Shown one piece after another: positions 48,158-58,500 of a DNA stretch of 64,000 nucleotides. The translations under genes and the position numbers were made by a program. Each line of letters opens with the position of its first letter. The first letter of the stretch is position 1. Origin of the DNA: Blepharisma stoltei (lineage: Eukaryota; Ciliophora; Heterotrichea; Heterotrichida; Blepharismidae); assembly GCA_914767885.1 (NCBI GenBank), contig CAJZBQ010000030.1, positions 682,001 through 746,000 on the forward strand, read 5' to 3'. The notes under the pieces were generated by a model. It was given only the letters and a program-made list of their open reading frames with translations, was not told the origin of the DNA and did no database searches.

Positions 48158-50444
48158 ATGGGAAACGAGCAAAGTCATGATTTCTCTCAATGTGGGGAGC
48201 ATCGTCCTCGTGCAGCAAATACAGTACTGAACAGGCCTTGTCAGGTATTAATTCAGCTTTCCTCTGATATTCCTCAAATTAAAAGAAGCAAAATACTGTT
48301 ATCCTACATTACAAATGATAATATAATTATAGCAGTAGATGCTCATGGTGCTTCAAGCTACATTCTCGAGTCTGGCACACAGCGTGAACAATATATTTTA
48401 GAGCACCCAAATTACGTTGTGTCTGCTTATTACAGTCATGACAATCTATATCTTTTAGCATAGACTAAAATCTTTTTATACTAGGAAGCCTTAATTTGTA
48501 GTAAATAAAATCTATTTTTTATTATTATTTCCTTTAAATAGATATAATTCTTGCCCTGAACATCGGAATTTTTGTGATTTTGGATTCGAATTTATTAAGC
48601 TTCGTCAAGGAAATAAAACCTCTTGCTTTGCTGCCTGGGATAATAACTGCTATGTGTGAAGGGCCTGGAAACTTGTTAATTGCTGGCCATTCTTCAGGCG
48701 ACGTCACTATGTGGGATATTCAAAGTGGGAAGATTATTGATGAGTTTCACTCAGGGTATCCGCCTACAGCAGTTTCTAGTATGGTTTACTCTCACAAATA
48801 CTCAGTCATTATAACTGGATTTGATAATTTATCGGTGAGATCTACAATGCTAGCTAATATTAAACCTGTTAGAGCATTTTCAACAAAAACTGATAGAAGG
48901 GTTGTTGATTTGCCAGGAATTAATGGAAGATGCTCAGGGCTAGCTGTTTATGACCAGAGAAACATTGTGGTGGGGCTGGATTCTACTAATAGAACTTTAT
49001 TTGTATGGGATTTTATAGGTGGCTATCAGCTTTTAGCAACTGAAATCCCACCGATTTTTGATAGAAATATGCCAATAGTGCTACAAAGTATATAATAATT
49101 TATAATAAATGTAAGCATTTTTTTATTTAAAATAAGTAAATAGTTATCAGTAGGAATGTTTAAATAAATTATAAATAGGCATATCTACTTTTGCCGATGA
49201 TGATTCAATTGCAATAGGATTTTCTAATAATAAAGTTGTTTGGGGTGAAATTTTATATGATGATAGCCAGCTGAAATATTTTTTCAAATGGAAAGGAAAA
49301 TCGTCAATTGACCGAGATGGAGAACCCTCAACAATTCACTATTGCCGACATTTAGATTCCTTTGCTATTCGGAGAAATAAAATGGTGACATTGATGGAAT
49401 AAGGAATTTAGGCGCACTCCTTATGGAGCAGGTAGAATCATACTCATGCTATTTTTAGCTAATTATATCATTGCAAGCCATTGGATTTGGGATGCCTTCT
49501 CGAAAAGAAATTTCTATTTCTCCCTCAATAAGCTTTTGTTCTGCTCAGACAGATTTTTCTAAAGAGTCTTTCTTTATCTAGACTGTAGAGGCATTTTCTA
49601 GAGAGATGGCGACTCTGCCTTAGAGAGTAGTTCTGATCGGAAATCAAAGAAGCAGGCTTCTATTTTCTTCATTTGAACCCAGAATCAATGCAATTTTTAG
49701 TTTTCCTTAAGCCAAAAAAGGTGATTTTCAGTGTTCTCCCACTAATATCCAAATTTAACTTTTGCTATTGGAAATTCTAAATCTCAAGTATATGTTTTTC
49801 ACAATTTAAGTGACCTGTTCTACCAGAATTCCAAAGCTCCACCTATGTTTTCTTTAAAATCTTATCAGCCAAAAGTCCAAAAGCTAGAAAAACAAGAAAA
49901 TTTGCCTATTGTTTCTGTAGGGCCTTTTCAAATCAAACCCAGAGGATCTAGTGTGCATAAAGATGAAGAACAAGAAAAAGTTCAGCCTATTAATAATGTT
50001 ATAGAAGAGCAAAAAGCTCCAAGAACAGTTAGCGAAGAAACGCTTAAAAAAATACGTGAAAGGGTTGAAGGCAAGAAAAAACCTAAAAAAGTCGAAGAAC
50101 CAAAAGCTGAGGCTACAGATCCTTTAGATACTCAAAAACCTGTCGAAGTTAAATCTCCAGAAGCCAAAGAGCCTGCAGAAATACCTCAACCTATCCAAAC
50201 TACTCTGCCCCAGCCTGCCAAGCCAGAGGAATCTCCTTCCAAATCACCCCCCAAGCCTGAAATAAAGAAAAAAATAACCCCATTCCAACGATTTGTCCAG
50301 TCTAAAAAATCAGAATTTCTCTCAGAAGACCCCTCTCTTACACACAAACAAATAGTCTTAAAAGCCACCGAGCTTTGGGGTCTTCTCAATGAACAAGAAA
50401 AGCATCTCTATGAAGAAGACCGAGCTCCTGACCTTACAAGTTAA
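48158..50444 (+). CDS. WD40-repeat protein with C-terminal HMG box
   Basis: Four fragments join in one frame after removing TA-bounded inserts at about 48456-48538 (or to 48544), 49091-49175 and 49400-49745, giving about 590 residues. ATG 48158 starts MGNEQSHDF, which could be N-myristoylated. WD-like blades: IIIAVDAHGASSYILESG, NLLIAGHSSGDVTMWDIQSG, SVIITGFDNLSVRS, NIVVGLDSTNRTLFVWDF, SIAIGFSNNKVVWGEILY, LTFAIGNSKSQVYVFHNL. A Lys/Glu/Pro linker (residues about 400-540) leads to an HMG box: ITPFQRFVQSKKSEFLSEDP, HKQIVLKATELWGLLNEQEKHLYEE. WD40 plus HMG is the layout of And-1/Ctf4, but this protein is smaller; a chromatin WD40 such as EED is another possibility. Nuclear role is inferred. Confidence 0.75.
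48456..48538. other. 83- or 89-bp TA-bounded IES in WD40-HMG gene
   Basis: AT-rich insert with stops. Left TA is 48456-57; right TA may be 48539-40 or 48545-46; both keep the frame (NLYLL to DIILALNIGIF or to ILALNIGIF). Confidence 0.75.
49091..49175. other. 85-bp TA-bounded IES in WD40-HMG gene
   Basis: Between TA at 49091-92 and 49176-77. Removal joins PIVLQSI to GISTFADDDSIAIG in frame. Confidence 0.85.
49400..49745 (-). mobile_element. 346-bp IES containing a family A retroposon (minus)
   Basis: On the minus strand it shares TTTGATTTCCGA, AAGGCAGAG, TAGTCTAGAT-like, GGGAGAAAT and GAAGGCATCCCAAA with the 7395 copy, and CCTGCTCCATAA near its end. Removal between TA at 49400-01 and 49746-47 joins NKMVTLME to YPNLTFAIGN in frame. 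Confidence 0.75.
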
Positions 50445-50476
50445 TTCTTGTCTATTAGTTAATGCTTTTTAATTAA

Positions 50477-51845
50477 TTAAGCTTGGACATCTGATAAGAA
50501 AAGCGCCCCAGGAAGTTCTTTTCCTTCCATAAGTTCTAAGGACGCTCCACCTCCAGTGCTAATATGGCTAATTCTGGCTACATCAGCTCCCATGCTCTGG
50601 ACAAAGGCTGCAGTGTCTCCACCTCCTACAATACTGACTAGTCCTCTGGTAGCAGTTCCTTCAATAATTTCATTGAAAAATCGTGTAGAGCCAGCTCTAA
50701 AAGCAGAATTTTCAAATACACCAGGAGGCCCGTTCCATACAACAGTTTTAGCTCTTCTTATAGCTTCTGCCATCTGGTCAGCTGACTGTGGGCCGATATC
50801 CATACCAATCCATCCTTCTGGGACTGCTCCAGCTGTAGTTTGGACGTTGCAGCCTTCTTGGAATTTATCTCCACACACAAAATCAATCGGCAAATGGATC
50901 TGGACGCCTTTTTCTTGGGCTTTTTTCATGATGCTTTCTACAATTTCAGCTCCTTCAGGGTCGTAAATTGAATTTCCGATTTCCATGTTTTCGAGTCTTT
51001 TTTTGAAGGTAAAAGCCATGCCTCCTCCAATGATCATTTCGTCACAGATGTTTAAGAGGTTGGTGATGAGCTGGATTTTGTCTTTAACTTTGGCACCTCC
51101 CATGATTACCAATAGAGGTCTTTCTGGATTTTCTAATGCTCTTGAGAAGTATTCGAGCTCTTTTCCCATGAGGAGCCCAGCTGCACGGACTGGAAGCTTG
51201 ATACCAGTCATCGAGCTGTGAGCTCTGTGGGCTGTCCCAAAGGCGTCGTTGATAAAAATGTCTCCAAGAGATGTCAAGCAGTCTCTGAAAGCTTCGACTG
51301 CTTCTTTGGATGGTTTCACTTTGTTGCCTTGGGCATCTTTTCCTGCTCCTTCTTCTTCAGGATGGAATCTATACTTATTTAATAGACCAAAAAAATTACT
51401 AGCTAGATTAAAGATAATATTTTTTTATAAAAATGAGGCTTTTTATAGAGAAAAAATGAGCGGGTTCTTATAAAAGAATAAGATTCTCAAGTAAGATGAT
51501 GGTGCCTGGGGCTGGGTCAGCGCACTCTTTGACGACATCATCGCCAACACAGTCAGGAAGAAAAGTTACAGGTCTTCCTAATTGACGCTCCAGCTCAGCT
51601 GCTACTGGTCTTAATGAGGATTTTGGCTCAACAAGGCCATCTGGTCTGCCTAAATGGCTCATTAACACTATACTTTTCGGATTGTGCTCAAGGACTCTGT
51701 TAATTGTTGGAAGGGTTGCAACGATTCTGGTAGCATCAGCGACTCTGCCGTCTTTTAGAGGAACGTTGAAGTCGGCTCTAATGAGGACACGTCTGCCTGG
51801 GATTTGTTCAAGAACATGCTCAAGTCGAAGTTTCCTAGCCAACAT
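50477..51845 (-). CDS. pgk: phosphoglycerate kinase
   Basis: Glycolytic enzyme that moves phosphate from 1,3-bisphosphoglycerate to ADP. After removal of a 109-bp IES it is 419 residues, the normal length, from ATG 51845 (MLARKLRLEHVLEQI). Visible: the substrate loop RADFNVPLKDG, LMSHLGRPDG, LLENLRFHPEEEG (restored across the IES), INDAFGTAHRAHSS, VIMGGAKVKDKIQLI, GGGMAFTF, VVWNGPPGVFE and the ATP-site end SIVGGGDTAAFV, HISTGGGASLELMEGKELPG. No targeting peptide beyond the few extra N-terminal residues. Its 3' end faces the WD40-HMG gene across only 32 bp. Confidence 0.98.
51370..51478. other. 109-bp TA-bounded IES in phosphoglycerate kinase gene
   Basis: Between TA at 51370-71 and 51479-80. 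It carries several stops. Removal joins IILLENL to RFHPEEEG, an invariant PGK motif. Confidence 0.93.
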
Positions 51846-52106
51846 TTTTATTATATCTGAGATTAAAAGATGGCCAAAATCTAGAATGGGATACACTAGT
51901 AAATAAGCGGAAGAAAATTGTGTGGGGCTATATGAAATATTAAGAAATTTGATAGGAATTGCAAAATTTTTAATAGAAAATTAGGCAAATTGTGAAATTT
52001 TTAAAGATAATATATTAAATTATTAAAATTGGTTAAAATAAAAATATAATTTTATTTTTTTGTTAAAAATTAAAAATTTGAAATATGAAAATTTCGTTAA
52101 AATTAA

Positions 52107-53613
52107 ATGGAAAATGAAATTCAAATATCTGAATTATCTCTTTTAAAATGTGAAGAATATGTCGAGCCAACCCCAATAGAAAGATTTAAATTGAGTTTTA
52201 TTGAACTTTTACACTCCCCATTTGACTTATTTTATTTATTTTTGATAAAAATAATTGGATACAGTGGATTTTCCATTTTAACTGTATGCGGATCTATATA
52301 TGTGACTAAAGTAATAGGATTATCCGATAAAGAATATGGGCTTTATGCTTTAGGACTTGGAGGAATGTCTTGTTTATATGCATTTACTTTAGGCATAATC
52401 CCAGACCGTCTCGGTATCCGATTTTCTATGATAATTTCAAGCACAGCTGGCATAGTTTCCTATCTCCTCTTAATCTATTTAAATGACCCAAATCTCCAAA
52501 TCCTAACCATTCTGATCCTTTTTTCTATTCCTCTCAGCATAAATGTCCCAGCATCTAAGCTTGGAATAAAAAAATATACAAACACCCACGCAAGAAGTAT
52601 AGCTTTTTCCATTTTTATCATTCTAGTGTTTGCCTGTGGCGGAATTGCAGGAATTATTGTAGGTTTTGGGCTGAATTTAGGTAGTGATGAAGAAGAAGAG
52701 ACTTATATTAGCCTTTTTTGAATCGCTGTAGGACTAATGATGGTAGCATTGGTATTATCATTTTTTCTGAGAGAACTAGACTATAATATGAGAGGAAATC
52801 AGGAGCTTCAAATAAAATGAAATGGTGAAAGTGTTTGGGAATCAGCAACAGCAAGTTTTCAATATAAATCCTTCTGAAGAGTTATGGCTGTAGCTTTTGC
52901 TGTATCATGCGCAAGGTCTGTGTACTTGCATCTTACAATTACACTACCTTTATATATGGAAAGAGATATTATTCTTATTTAAAAAATTATTTTTAATAAT
53001 TTTTTTATTTTTTGTTATTTTTTACAGACGACGACAAAAATTATCGCTTTATCTGAGAATAATAACTATATGCAGATAGCATAAATCTGGATCACAATTT
53101 GGGTATATCATTGCTTTAAATCAATTTTTGTCTTTAATTTTTTGCCCGACACTGACCATGCTAGTCTATTATATAGATAAATACACACTTTTATTGATAG
53201 GCTGCACTATTAGTGCTTTATCTCCACTAGTTTTATTATATGAAGCAAGCTATACAACGGTGATTATTTTTGTATTGTGTGCTTCATTTGGAGAAAGTAT
53301 TCATTTTCCAAGGCTTATTGAATATACCTTGGAATCAGCAGCAAAAGGCAGAGAAGGAGCTTATTTTTCGATTTCGAATTTTCCTATATCAATTGGATAT
53401 ATGTTTGCAGGACTTGCTAGTGGGCTGCTATTAAATGAATATTGCCCAGAAGATGGAGAAAGACAATGCTGAATGGTTTGACTTGTAATATCATTGATGG
53501 CTATGTGTGGAGTTTTAGTATTATTTTTCTGTAGAAAATGGATAGAGCAGCCTTTATCAGAGTCAAACCCTTATATGCCTTGGTCTGAGGAAAATATTGA
53601 TGATGGCTTGTAA
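52107..53613 (+). CDS. MFS-type membrane transporter
   Basis: With TGA as Trp and a ~112-bp IES removed, 464 residues with about 12 hydrophobic helices. N-half: LFYLFLIKIIGYSGFSIL, then GLYALGLGGMSCLYAFTLG, GIIPDRLGIRFSMI with the D-R-G-R of the MFS loop 2-3, FILVFACGGIAGIIVG. C-half: AVSCARSVYLHLTITLPLYM, across the IES RDI to KSGSQFGYIIALNQFLSLIF, IHFPRLIEYTLESAAKGREG, SIGYMFAGLASGLLLNEYC. The C-terminus WWL-like stretch uses TGA for W. Substrate unknown; sequence resembles the POT/UNC93-like or nodulin groups only in fold. Confidence 0.75.
52970..53081. other. ~112-bp TA-bounded IES in MFS gene
   Basis: T/A-rich insert with stops. Right TA is 53082-83; left TA may be 52967-68, 52970-71 or 52976-77; all keep the frame. 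Confidence 0.75.
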
Positions 53614-53701
53614 GTTTAATTTAAATTATTGTAATTTTTTATAAAACTCAACTATAAAATATATCAAAAATATGCAAAAAGTAATGTTACTATAAATTTA
53701 G

Positions 53702-54580
53702 TTACAAAATATTTTCTTGTTCTTTTATTTGTTTGAGTACTGGAGATACCCTAGAAGAAAACATAGCATCAAAATAGCTTTTCATCTTAGAAATAGCATC
53801 ATTATATTGGCCAAGTTTATTCAATGAAGCTTGATACTCATCTCTCAGCCGAATTACTTCAGCACTCAACACTTTTTTATGTCTCTTTAATTCTAGCTTT
53901 TCTTTGTCTGAAGCTGCAATTTCATTCCTTAAGCTTTCAAGCTCATTTTTATGCTGTTCTGACAATGAAGCTATAGTACTTTGAGCATCAATTGAAGAGC
54001 TCTTTTCAGCTTCATATTGTGCTGAGATTAATGCAATTTTAGCAATGGTTTTGCTATTTATTTGTTTTTGGACGCGAAGCTCATCATTTAACTTGTCAAT
54101 CTCTTTATTCATTTCTTCGATTTTTTTCTCTTGTTGTAAAATTTGATTTGCCAAAAAGTTTTTTACTATATTCGCCTTTTTAAGTAAAATTAATGGGTCT
54201 CCTCCAGAAGATATTTCAATTTCTGGCTTTTGTTTGGATTCTTCAAAATCTGATTGAGATTGTGATGGTGGCAGAGTAGATGCTCTTGTTCTAGGGCTTC
54301 TTTTCGAGAGAATTGTATACAAGCTGACCTGAAAACGCCTAGACATTACTATACTATTGAAATATTTGCAGGACTCAGTTATTGCAGGGATATCTGTGAT
54401 GAAATCTAAATAAAGGAAAATTTTTCGAAGGACATGCTTTGGGATCATATGAATCATTGACAATTTTTGGTAATCGGCAGGATTAGTTTGTGTTTCTTTA
54501 GAGTCTGTAAATGATTTCTCTTTGAGAGTTGAATAAAGCAAGCTTAAAGTGTCAACTAAATTGCCAATCTCCTCTTCCAT
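53702..54580 (-). CDS. F-box plus coiled-coil protein
   Basis: A 292-residue protein from ATG 54580 (MEEEIGNLVDTL). Residues 45-85 look like an F-box: MIPKHVLRKIFLYLDFITDI, ITESCKYFNSIVMSRRF. A Ser/Pro-rich linker leads into about 150 residues of coiled coil (ILQQEKKIEEMNKEIDKLND, LKRHKKVLSAEVIRLRDEYQ). F-box proteins bring substrates to SCF ubiquitin ligases; the coiled coil would pick the partner. No IES or intron needed. Confidence 0.65.
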   Translation of the reverse strand: MEEEIGNLVDTLSLLYSTLKEKSFTDSKETQTNPADYQKLSMIHMIPKHVLRKIFLYLDFITDIPAITESCKYFNSIVMSRRFQVSLYTILSKRSPRTRASTLPPSQSQSDFEESKQKPEIEISSGGDPLILLKKANIVKNFLANQILQQEKKIEEMNKEIDKLNDELRVQKQINSKTIAKIALISAQYEAEKSSSIDAQSTIASLSEQHKNELESLRNEIAASDKEKLELKRHKKVLSAEVIRLRDEYQASLNKLGQYNDAISKMKSYFDAMFSSRVSPVLKQIKEQENIL

Positions 54581-54716
54581 AATAAATATCAAATACTTGT
54601 GAAATAATTATCTTAATATATTCTTATATTAAAATTAGCATGAGTTAATATAGGAATTTGTATAAAATTAATAAAGAAATCGCTCTCATTTTTCTTTAGA
54701 TAAATATATTGACCGG

Positions 54717-55529
54717 ATGGAAGAGCTTGAAAAAGAACACAAAAAAGCCACAGAAATCCCTCTCTTCAGCATTCGTCGAAAAGAAAAAGCTACTATTTTT
54801 AGTCTTAATTTATCCAAAATCAGCTGATTTATTATTTTCCCTATGTTTGGGTTTATCTATGCAAACATTGCATTTGCCTGTCTTACAAATTTTTCATGTT
54901 TGCAATTTCTACCTACGCCTTTGTACTTAGGCTGCTTTAGGGGGCATGATAGGCTTTTTATTGTTGCTTGCACATATTTTGCAGCAATATTGGTTCTATT
55001 GAATTTGTCTACCTATTCTTACTTTAAAGCAAAAGTATCACCAGTGACGAGAAAAGGATTATTTATATTAGGATTTTCTTTATCAGTAGTATTAGCACTA
55101 ATAGGGTTAACTGACGAAGCTACAGGTGCCCATACAATTCCACTTGAGGAGATAAACTATTACTTAGTTTTATATTTCAAAATTGGAAGCTTAATCTGGA
55201 TCGGCCAAGTTTATTACTCATTCCGAAAAAATCAAGATTTATTAAACCCTAACTCAAAATCTTGGCTTAGGAAATTCGAAACCTTTCTTGCAATTTTTGG
55301 AATTTTAGCACTCAGCATTATTTTTGAGCAGTCTTATTTATCATTTGACAGTGAGTTATCACTTGTAAGCGAAAACATTGAAGCATTATTAGAATGGGTC
55401 TTTCTCGGATTAATAACCCTCATGCCTGCAGTTATCATGCAAATTTTTAAAGGCCATGTGCTTGAGTTCGCAATTGATAAGTCACAAGACACTGAAGGAG
55501 TTGAGCTAAAGCGAATGGAAAACCCATAA
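54717..55529 (+). CDS. Frag1/DRAM/Sfk1-family membrane protein
   Basis: ATG 54717 with TGA (54826) as Trp gives 270 residues. Six hydrophobic helices: WFIIFPMFGFIYANIAFA, LFIVACTYFAAILVLLNL, GLFILGFSLSVVLALIGL, YYLVLYFKIGSLIWIGQ, FLAIFGILALSIIFEQ, WVFLGLITLMPAVIMQIF. Spacing and the paired Trp/Cys in the first loop fit the Frag1/DRAM/PGAP2 group, whose members act in GPI-anchor remodelling or autophagy at Golgi/lysosome membranes. Assignment is by topology and weak sequence resemblance. Confidence 0.55.
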
Positions 55530-55557
55530 TTAATTTCTTATTATAACGAAAATATGC

Positions 55558-58500
55558 TTATCTCCATTTAAAGTTATCTCTTCTTTCTTTAATAGCTGCA
55601 CTGAGCTTCTTAAAATCTTCTTGATACTCTTGAGGGATTAATGTGCACATGCTCCATGCATTTTTGGTGTCCTGGCCGATTTTATGTATCATAGGGTTGT
55701 AGACAAAAAAGAAGAATAATAATGAAAATATGGCATAAAGGGCCATTAACAAGTTTTGCCAAACAGTCATTTGCTGCTGTTGGTCTTTATAGTCAGATTC
55801 GTATAAGTCTGAAGAATAAGTCAATGGATCATACAAATAATGGTTATCAAGATTTCTGAACAATGTCATATCGTTACCATTCCAAATCCACTGAACTGCT
55901 GATAAGGTATAATTGTTGGCATATTTCAAATTTTCTATTTGTAATAATAAGGTTCTGCCTAGTGTCGTATATGTCCCTAAAGCGCTGTGAAGACCTTGCA
56001 TCATACAGCCATCTCCAGCAGTTGTGCAGTCTTCTAAGTTTCTGATCAACGGAGCTGCACAAGCGTTGTCGAATAGGATGTTGTCATGTTTAGAGCTTCT
56101 GGAATCGGTTGAGCTTAGCCGTTCATCACTGTTTCCGAAAATCAATGAGTTTTCAACGTAATCTAGCTCGTCAAGGGCAATCTGAGCAACTGTGTAGCCT
56201 GTTCCTACATCTTGTCCCATTGGTACAACATATTTATAACCAACTCCAGTTATCCTAATATAATATAAGAAGTATCAAAACTCTCTGAATAATAATATTT
56301 GCATTTTCAAGGCAAATTGTATATATTTTCAAATAATGTTTCAGTCACCCACATATTAATAGTCCTTGATAGCTGCCTTCTTCTGCTTGCCCAGTTCACG
56401 TGTGGTGGCTCTTCTTGAAGAATTGAGCCTACAGACTCAAATCCAGTATAATAAATCAAATAAAAGTACACAACACTGATAATAAAGAAACAAGCCAACT
56501 TAATCACAATAATTTTCCTTTGTTTAGGATCATAAGCTAGCACACGTTTCTGTTCGACTACATTTTTCTTTTTCTTTGACTTATCCCCGTTCCTGTCTCC
56601 TTTGCTAGTTTTGCTGTCATTTCTTTTGCCTTCATCTTTTGCTTTATCTTCATCATCTTTTTGATCATCTCCATTAAGTTCTTCAAGCTCCATATTGGCT
56701 TGTTCATTTAGAATCGTAAGCCTATCAGAGCATTTCGCCTTCATAACTCTACAAACATACCCAGGTATTTCAAAGAAAATTTCCCAAATTTCTTTTTTTG
56801 ACTTTTCTAGAACTCTTATAGCTGGAATTACTGCAAAGCCAGCACAGAAGCAGAGAAGTAAAATTGATACCAAAATAAGCATGATAGCCACAATTCTTTC
56901 CGACTCTAAGTCGTTTAAGGCAGCATCTACATAATAAATCGCTGAATGGTTGATGTATTGCAAAGTTTCACCATTCCCATTTCTATACAAATAAAAGGCC
57001 CTTCTGTTAGTTAAATTGACTAGCGTGCTATTATACTCCACATTCAATAAATAAGCTTGCAAAATAAAATTAGAAGTGGCATCAAATAGGTTGCTTTGGA
57101 TTTCTCTGACAGTTTTCCCTTCCAGCAGCCAGGTCGAAATTTCTTCATTTGTATACACGACTTGATCTGCGTCACTCAGGAGCCCATATTTTGTATACAT
57201 AACTAGATTGGTATTATGCATATCGGTAGTGTCACTAGCCAGCCATTGGAAAAATAGTTCTCTGTCAGTATTTGGGACATACCCAAAATCCATAAATGAA
57301 ATAATTCTGGTATAATAGGCTATACTTTGGGTGTACATTCTCAGCAATCCTACCAAATTGACGTAATGTGATAATTTTTCATTGAAATCAACTGAGTTGG
57401 TAATGATCTGGAAAGTCATAATAGAAGTGACGATAAGAACAATAATAGTTAAAATCAAGGTCAATTTGAAACGGAGGACGTATTTTCTTGTTCGGCTGAA
57501 TTCATACGCAACGAGAGCTTTAATTGATTTATTGAATTGAGCAAGAGAAGCCATAGAAGAGTTCATGCTTTTTGACGAACTATGAGCGCTTTGTCCATCA
57601 AGTCCACTGTGATCTTCTTCTTTAGGGTCAGTGTGGCTGTAGCCTTCACTGTGGTCTTCGTCATTTTCGCTTGAAGACTTTTCTGACTCTTCTTCCTCTT
57701 CTTCCTCTTCTTCTCCATTTTCTTCTTCAGATCCAGATTTACTATAAGAATTTTTCCCACTTTCATCCGATGATTTACTGTCTTGGCTTTTACTTTGGCT
57801 TTCTTCTGATTCTTCACTTTTCGAATTTGATGATTTTGACTGTGAGCTCTTAGAATTTGATCCTTTAGACCCTAAATTAATCAAATCTTTAGATGGCGGC
57901 TTGTTTTCTCCTAGCTGCTTCTTATCATAATATTTTTTCTCTTCTTCATCAGGCACGTTCAATCCTGCGAATTTTTTGCCTTTTAAGCTGTCCAGCTCAT
58001 CTGCAATCCCAGAAATCCCCACTACCTTTGTAGCTTCTAAGTCAGACCCACTTCCTGATAAGTCTTCAGCGCTGCTGTCTTCTTCTCCAGAGTCCTCCTC
58101 GCTGCTTTCTTCTTCGCTTGACCCTGAAATTTCTTGGCTTTCACTTGACTCTAATGGTCCACCCATATTTGGTGGTGTCGGTGGAGATTTGCCTGATTTA
58201 CTTTTTTGTTGGGTGTTAGAGTCAGTAGAGTCAAGTTCCAGATTTATGTCCATATGGTTTACTGGGTCTGATTTTTGGTTGAATATATTAGAATTCGGGA
58301 GAACTGTGCTTACAGATTTACTTTCTTTTTCGTCCTGGCGGGTGTAGTCTCCTTTTTTGGTTTCTTGCTTATCTAAAACTTCTACTTTGAGGAGATGGGC
58401 AGACTGTTCACCAATTTTAAGCTCGCTTAAGCGCAGTTTGAGGTTATTTACAGTTTTTTCGTGCTCGTGGGTGTAGTCGTAGCCGTCTTCGCTCATCATT

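Noticed and set aside
55863-58347. Plus-strand Ser/Pro-rich frames opposite gene B
   Set aside because: They are antisense to the acidic Ser/Glu linker, which forces open frames on the other strand.
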